From Chrysochromulina tobinii (lineage: Eukaryota > Haptophyta > Prymnesiales > Chrysochromulinaceae), in NCBI GenBank assembly GCA_001275005.1, contig JWZX01003203.1, positions 1 through 64,000 on the forward strand: 64,000 nt of DNA, given 5' to 3'. The notes under the pieces were generated by a model that saw nothing but the letters and a program-made list of their open reading frames with translations, was not told where the DNA came from and did not search any database. The position numbers and the translations under genes are program-made. Of this stretch, positions 59,207-64,000 are shown piece after piece. Numbering within the stretch: position 1 is the stretch's first letter; every line of letters begins with the position of its first letter.

Positions 59207-60039
59207 CGGTCGCGGAGTGTCTCCAAGCCGCGCGCGAGGAGCCGTGAGAGCCACTCAGGCTGCCAGGTTTGGGTGAGATGTGGGCTCGACTCGACGAAGA
59301 AGTGCATGGATGGATGACTCGCAGACTGATACTGTGTGATATGATGAATGCCAGAGTTTCGGGACACCCACCGCACACTGCGAACCTGTGCGCCCTAATA
59401 TTCAGTACCGACATACAGCTGCGCCCTAATATTCAGTACCGACATACAGCTGAGCCTGTAAAGTTTGTGTACTGTACACTGTGAATACACTAGGTGTTCG
59501 TACGTATCACCCACCCTGCCGAGTATGTCGCGACTTTGACTTTATGGGCGAAACGAGGTGAAGAATCTCCAATCTGAATGTGATAACAATCCAGAAATAA
59601 TACTGTAGTATAGTACCTCTGGGTCACTAGCAACCGAGATTGTTAGGGATGGCGTACCTCACCGCGCACTGGACTGGTTTTACGTATACCACGAACCACA
59701 CGCGCCCAATTCCGGGAGGGTCCAGGATGCAGGAACGCGACGGAGACTCTGGCATGTTGCAAGATGCATGCGGGACCGGACAGTCAGCAGACCGGTCCCT
59801 AAACAGCTTACTTTTGGTCCGATAATTTCCACGTCACGTTCGCTCTTAAAGAAACCCTCGTCCACAGGACGATCAGGCGCAACCGCCCAGCAGCACCACC
59901 GCACGCACCTGCACGAGCACATGCACGAGCATCCGAGTAAGACCGCCGCCACTTCAGCTTGCAGCGAAGCGCCGCCACCACGCTCACGACCACACGAGAC
60001 CCGCGATCACGAAAAGCAGGTTCGTACCGTTCCGTGTCA
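59207..60039. other. Intergenic, 31-bp tandem duplication, no gene seen
   Basis: About 830 bp. A perfect 31-bp direct repeat (59390-59420 and 59421-59451, starting GCGCCCTAATATTCAGTACC). AT-richer between 59470 and 59640. No supportable gene. Confidence 0.45.
59390..59451 (+). repeat. Perfect 31-bp tandem duplication
   Basis: Two abutting identical 31-bp units. No known element; recent local duplication. Confidence 0.9.
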
Positions 60040-60434
60040 TCCCAAGGTGTGGGCGGGTAGATGTTTCCTCTGTTACAGTTTGCGCAGATCGGCTGGCTTC
60101 AAGGCTACCGTGCTCCCATGGTGCAGCCGCACAGAGTACCGCCCGCGCTCGCTGTCCCAACCGGCGGCCGTCCCCATCCTGTCGTTGAGCTCCGGCTTCA
60201 CCACGAGCCCATGCACCAGCACCTACTCGCAAACGAGCCCTTCAGCACTCGGGCCGGGTGATGACGAAGACGGCGCCGTCCCTAGGCACAGATTGTGTCC
60301 CTGGCTGTGGCTCCTGTGCAGTGTGTCAAGCTGTCGCAGGTTGGCTGGCTTCAAGAACAGCAAGCTCCCATCCTGCAGCCCCACAAAGTACCGCCCGCGC
60401 TCGCCTACGGATGAAATCCCATGGAGCTCAAACA
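60040..60434 (-). other. Coding-like segments with two more PELNxR/LKPxxLR modules
   Basis: Downstream of the TIR/TPR stop, minus-strand frames contain ERGRYFVGLQDGSLLFLKPA followed by NLRQL (about 60335-60430) and KPELNDRMGTAAGWDSERGR followed by YSVRLHHG and ALKPADLRKL then stop (about 60065-60215). Both repeat a module that also occurs inside the TIR/TPR gene as EPELNGQ-GVTLLEKLGSSDG and RWRVRLERLG. They may be 3' exons of that gene (splice sites such as GAGTAG|GTGCTG are possible) or decayed duplicates. Confidence 0.4.
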
Positions 60435-62834
60435 TCAGTCATCACTATCGCGCAGCAGCGGCCGCGCCTCGTCGAGCTTGCCCTGATGAAACAGGAAGAA
60501 ACCCAATGCTCTCATGGAGTCGAGCGTGGTAGGGTGCCGATCGCCGAGCGTCGCACGCTGCGCCTCGAGCGCCTCGCGGTACAGCGGCTCCGCCTCATCG
60601 AGCTTGCCCTGGGCTTCCAGCAGATTCCCCAGATTGTACATGATTCTGAGCGTGTCAGAGTGCCTATCGCCGATCGTCGCACGCATCGCCTCGAGCGCCT
60701 CCCGGTACAGCGGCTCCGCCTCATCGCGCTTGCGCTGAGCCGACAGCAGATTCCCCAGATTGTTGATGGATCTGAGTGTGTCAGGGTGCCGATCGCCGAG
60801 CGTCGCACGCATCACCCCAAGCGCCTCGCGCACCAGCGGCTCCGCCTCGTCGAGCTTGCCCTGGGCCCGCAGCAGATTCCCCAGATTGTTCAAAAACTTG
60901 AGCGTGGTAGGGTCCCGATCGCCGAGCGTCGCACGCACTGCCTCGAGCGCCTCGCGGTACAGTGGCTCCGCCGCGTTCAGCTTGCCCTGGGCCTTCAGCA
61001 GCTGCCCCAGATTGTTCATGGAGATGAGCGTAGAAGGGTGCCGATCGCTGAGCGTCGCACGCTGCGCCTCGAGCGCCTCGCGCAGCAGCGGCTCCGCCTC
61101 GTCGAGCTTGCCCTGGTCCTGCAGCAGCGCCCCCAGGCGATTCTGCAGCGCCGACGTCGCCCGCTCCTCGCGCGGCATGCGCGCCAGCGCCGCGCGGCCC
61201 TCCGCCGCGAGCCACTCGCGCAGCGCCTCCGAGAGCCGCGCATCCAGCTCTGTGTGACCGCCTTTCAGCGTGCGATCGATCGCCGCGTGGACCATCGCCT
61301 GATCCTCCCGCGTGAAGCACTCGGCCGAGCGCGAGTCGATGTGTGCCACGCTTGCCGCGATCACGTCAAACTCATTCACCAGCGCCGCCTGAAAGTCGTC
61401 CGACTCCGCCGGCGGCAGCCGCACCCTCAGTGCGGACGACGCGCCGCCCTTTCCTCTTCGCGCCGTGAGAGTGCACAGCACCTCCCAGAGCATCCACGCG
61501 CGCCGAAGTGGCACCGCGTCCCGCCATGGCGCGAAGACGAGGCACGTGTGCCCGATCGCGGCCGTCGTGAGCTGGAAGACGACGTCCCAGTTGCAAGGCC
61601 GTTGCGCCGTGCCCACGTCGCCGATCCAGTGCTGGTACTGCGAAAAGATGTCGAGCCACACGTAATGCCGCTCGTGCTCCTCTTCAGGCAGCGACGACAC
61701 GTGCGCACACACGGCGTCGACGAGGTCGCGGAAAAGGTACTTGCGCGCGTGCGAGACGAAGATGGTCGGTGCGGCGGCCAACGGCACGCCCGTCACGGGG
61801 TCGACTGCCCCCAAGCGGACGAGGCACGCGGCCAGCGAGTCCCCTGCTGTCTCGGTGAGCGGCATGCACACGCGCTCGCACACGTCCTCAGTCGTGGCAT
61901 CGACGAGCAGTGCCTCGTGTGCCCGAGCGAATGCGCGCAGGCACGCGACCGACACGCCGAGAAACGGCCAGTTGGGCAGCACACCGATGGCCGCAGCAGA
62001 CACCACGCACTCCATCTGCGCATCCTTATCGCCGAGCCGCTCGAGGCGGACGCGCCACCGCCCGTCGGAAGATCCCAGCTTCTCGAGGAGGGTGACACCC
62101 TGAATGTGACAAAAGGACAGAGAGGGGCGCACGCGCGGTCAGCGCACATTGAATGCTGTGGTCCATGAATGCAGAGAGAAGACACTCGACTCGGGTCCAC
62201 GCACCTGGCCATTGAGCTCCGGCTCGTCCTGCAGGCCAAACAGCGCAGCCGGGTCGCCCACGGAGAGCGCCCTTGGGCTGCCGTAAATATCAAGCTCGAG
62301 CGACCCGATCCCGAGCCAGTCGGCCTTGCGCGCCGCTAGCCGCAGCGGCGCCAGGCGCACCGCCTTCATCCACATGTCGCGGCCCGCCCTCCACGAGAAT
62401 GTGACGTCGGATGCTGGCACGTTCATCTCCTTCACTGGTTGCTGATCGCCGCCAGTCTTGGCCCGAATGACCCACTCTCCCGGCCGGCCCTCGCGCAGAA
62501 GGTCGCCCTCCAGGCCGACACCGGCGACGGTGGCGACGACAGGATCGCCCGGCCGCAGCGGCTGGTGGCGCCGCCGCTCCACCACGACGTGGACGAGCGA
62601 GGTCACGCCGTCGGACGCGAGGACGTCGAAGCCATCCTCGGTCGTCTCAACGAGTGTCGCATCGAGCGGCACGCCGGGCAGGTACTCTTCCATGTCCTTT
62701 GCAGCCATGTAGGTGCGGCTCCAATCGTATGGCGGGGCGATTGCGAGGTGCCGCGTCGGGCAAGGACGGTCGGTCGGCACGCGCGCCGTCGTGATGGCGT
62801 CAAGCAGCGCGCGTTCCGCGAGGGAGTCCTCCAT
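60435..62834 (-). CDS. TIR-like domain protein with kinesin-light-chain-type TPRs
   Basis: 764 aa from exons 62834-62205 and 62099-60435 (105-nt GT-AG intron, phase 0). The join gives GLQDEPELNGQ-GVTLLEKLG, followed by RWRVRLERLG, a small beta module. Next comes a TIR-like region: PTIFVSHARKYLFRDLVDAV, HYVWLDIFSQYQHW and TCLVFAPWRDAVPLRRAWML with WEVLCTL. The last 260 residues are 42-residue TPRs of the kinesin-light-chain/NPHP3 type (LGALLQDQGKLDEAEPLLRE, ALEAQRATLGDRHPTTL), five to six copies, visible as about 126-bp DNA repeats from 60480 to 61140. TIR/TPR proteins of this kind resemble NLR-like sensors; function unknown. Confidence 0.75.
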
Positions 62835-63214
62835 CTTGCGAGCGAGGCTTCCGTGATCGCCTTTTTTAGGTCAAGTCAAGTCTATAGCTGTGAATTTGAA
62901 CCTACCGGCGTGTACGGGGCCTTTTCGACATGATCTAACATGACTTGACTTTACCACAGTAACCAGTACTGTACTCTCTTCAGTCTGTCTTGAGAAAGGG
63001 TCAGTTGAATCGACACACAAGGTACCGACCAGCCACTACCACACGAAACACTGCCACGCAGTGATCGCGTCGCTCGGTGGACTAACACACCGGCGAGGAT
63101 TTTCAAGGATCCGGCCCCCACCCCCCGTCCCGGCCACGCTACATCTATCGGCCCCCGGCCGATAGTTCACGTGACCGGCCTCTTGTGAACGTTCACAAGA
63201 GCCTCGCCGCCTCA
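62835..63214. other. Divergent promoter region with several dyads
   Basis: 380 bp. TCAAGTCAAGTCT at 62871-62883 and its inverse TGACTTGACTT at 62941-62951 flank about 57 bp; two strong dyads lie at 63145-63201 (separate entry). Confidence 0.45.
63145..63201. promoter_or_regulatory. Two adjacent perfect dyads upstream of the last gene
   Basis: 63145-63165 is an inverted repeat with arms CTATCGGCC and GGCCGATAG around CCC. 63180-63201 is a 22-bp palindrome with half-site CTCTTGTGAAC. Between them lies TTCACGTGAC, containing CACGTG. The block ends 14 bp before the ATG at 63215, so it may be promoter or 5' untranslated sequence. Confidence 0.4.
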
Positions 63215-64000
63215 ATGCCTCCAAAGCCCACAGCCGGCTCCGGCTTTGCTGCGGCGAAGGCAGCTACTGCGCTCAAGCTCAGTGCTAAGGCAGCGACTGC
63301 GTCCAAAGGAAAACAGCCCGGACGTTCACTCGACGACGAGCTCGCCGCCGCTTGGATGGTGGCACCGACTCAAGGTGAGGAGACCTGCAGCTGCTCACAG
63401 CCGAGCTTGGCAGCGTTGTCACTTTCGACAGAGCTGGCTGCAAAGCTCAATGAACAGCCTGCGGACATGCAGCAGGCTGCTCGGAACTTGCTCGAGCTGC
63501 TCATGGCAACCTCTGCTGGCGTGCACGCCAGCGTGCTGCGATGGGAAAGCCTCAACGAGACCTCTGGATGCCGAGTTTGTTGGCTGCGCGTGACCGCGCT
63601 CGGTGAGCACCCCTCCCTCATCAGGCTCGGCCGCGTCGCTCTCGTACGCGCCGAGACCGCGCGGGCCACTCGCTTGGAGCCGAGTCGGCACTTGCCAACG
63701 GCGATCTCTCCGGTGCTCGTGCACCCGCCGCTCGCCGCCCAGAGGTGCGATCTCCCGCTGGCCTCTTGGCGATCGCTCGAGCCGTCGCGCTGCACCGAGG
63801 ACGGCGGGTTGCTCCAGACGTGGGCCGACCGGCTGGCCGCGTACCTCAAAGCCTCGGCGAGCCACGCACAGCACAGCGAGGCAGCCCTGTACAGCGTGCT
63901 CGAGGAGCTGTGGGATCTTGATGGTCCGTTGGCACGGCTCGCCGGTACGACCGCCGAGCGCACCGCCACGTCCAAAGCATGGCTTGCCGCACGGCTCGGT
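63215..64000 (+). CDS. Partial gene, unknown protein
   Basis: An ATG at 63215 opens a frame that stays open to the window end (262 codons, no stop), so the C-terminus is missing. It begins MPPKPTAGSGFAAAKAATAL (Ala/Lys-rich), then SLDDELAAAWMVAPTQGEET and a helical region (LAAKLNEQPADMQQAARNLL, ASVLRWESLNETSGCRVCWL). Later parts read WADRLAAYLKASASHAQHSE and ALYSVLEELWDLDGPLARLA, protein-like helices. No domain recognised. A GTGAGCACC and CCTCCCTCATCAG inside it (63603-63624) mimic splice sites but only 22 nt apart, so I read straight through. Confidence 0.55.
   Translation, partial: MPPKPTAGSGFAAAKAATALKLSAKAATASKGKQPGRSLDDELAAAWMVAPTQGEETCSCSQPSLAALSLSTELAAKLNEQPADMQQAARNLLELLMATSAGVHASVLRWESLNETSGCRVCWLRVTALGEHPSLIRLGRVALVRAETARATRLEPSRHLPTAISPVLVHPPLAAQRCDLPLASWRSLEPSRCTEDGGLLQTWADRLAAYLKASASHAQHSEAALYSVLEELWDLDGPLARLAGTTAERTATSKAWLAARLG

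Noticed and set aside
60258-62168. 636-aa plus-strand open frame
   Set aside because: It is the antisense shadow of the TIR/TPR gene; its repeats mirror the TPR units and its composition (Arg/Leu/His) is not protein-like.
63603-63624. Possible intron GTGAGCACC...CCTCCCTCATCAG in the last gene
   Set aside because: Only 22 nt, too short for a spliceosomal intron. The frame reads well straight through it, although the resemblance to the repeat-intron terminus is noted.

Overview
This is GC-rich nuclear DNA from a eukaryote. Most genes are split by short (about 75-260 nt) GT-AG introns, with at least two probable GC-AG introns. The gene set combines eukaryotic core functions (20S proteasome alpha subunit, Dbp10/DDX54 helicase, PUS7, the splicing factor YJU2B/CCDC130, a KIAA1143/DUF4604 protein) with a ciliary protein (CFAP58), a TRPV-like channel and a plastid-type ribosomal protein L24 carrying an N-terminal signal. 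That points to a flagellated alga with a secondary plastid. A haptophyte is my best guess from GC content, GC donors, mixed gene orientation and kinesin-light-chain-type TPR proteins. A pelagophyte or dinoflagellate cannot be excluded from sequence alone.

Layout. 1-9.7 kb: a partial zinc-ribbon protein (-), proteasome alpha-4/PSMA7 (+), a DHHC palmitoyltransferase (+), a small secreted protein (-), a PTPMT1-type phosphatase with a long Q/MPG-rich tail (+), plastid-type L24 (+) and an MRH/Atg27-like membrane glycoprotein (-). 9.8-19.1 kb: CFAP58 (+), a SET methyltransferase (-), a DNAJB6-like J protein (+), a doubtful small ORF (-) and a RanBP2-finger protein (+). 19.9-31.5 kb: a type II sulfotransferase (-), a small membrane protein (-), a two-finger RanBP2 protein (-), an RCC1 protein (-), YJU2B (+), KIAA1143-like (+) and a TRPV-like channel (-). 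32-49 kb: DDX54 (+), a GT77-like glycosyltransferase (-), PUS7 (+), an FkbM-like protein (-), a PhyH-like dioxygenase (-), an IQ/ubiquitin-like protein (-) and a GT31 glycosyltransferase (+). 49.6-64 kb: a TPR-Aha1 co-chaperone (-), a 1,622-aa PDZ/WW/EF-hand scaffold (-), a JmjC-like protein (+), a TIR-like/TPR protein (-) and a partial unknown gene (+).

The most striking signal is in the introns. Introns in DDX54, SET, the sulfotransferase, the GT77 gene and the DHHC gene are built from short tandem units around TGATTGCC/TGATGGCC. Many end in nearly the same 18-nt sequence, GATTGCCTCCCTCATCAG. Several are flanked by direct repeats in which the intron's end copies the adjacent exon. This looks like an introner-like or tandem-duplication intron-gain family active in this genome.

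Intergenic regions are short. Divergent pairs share putative promoter regions, three of which carry a TCAAGTCAAG motif, and one contains two strong dyads. I saw no tRNA, rRNA, CRISPR array or intact transposon. Splice sites are my own reading from frame continuity and homology and have no transcript support.
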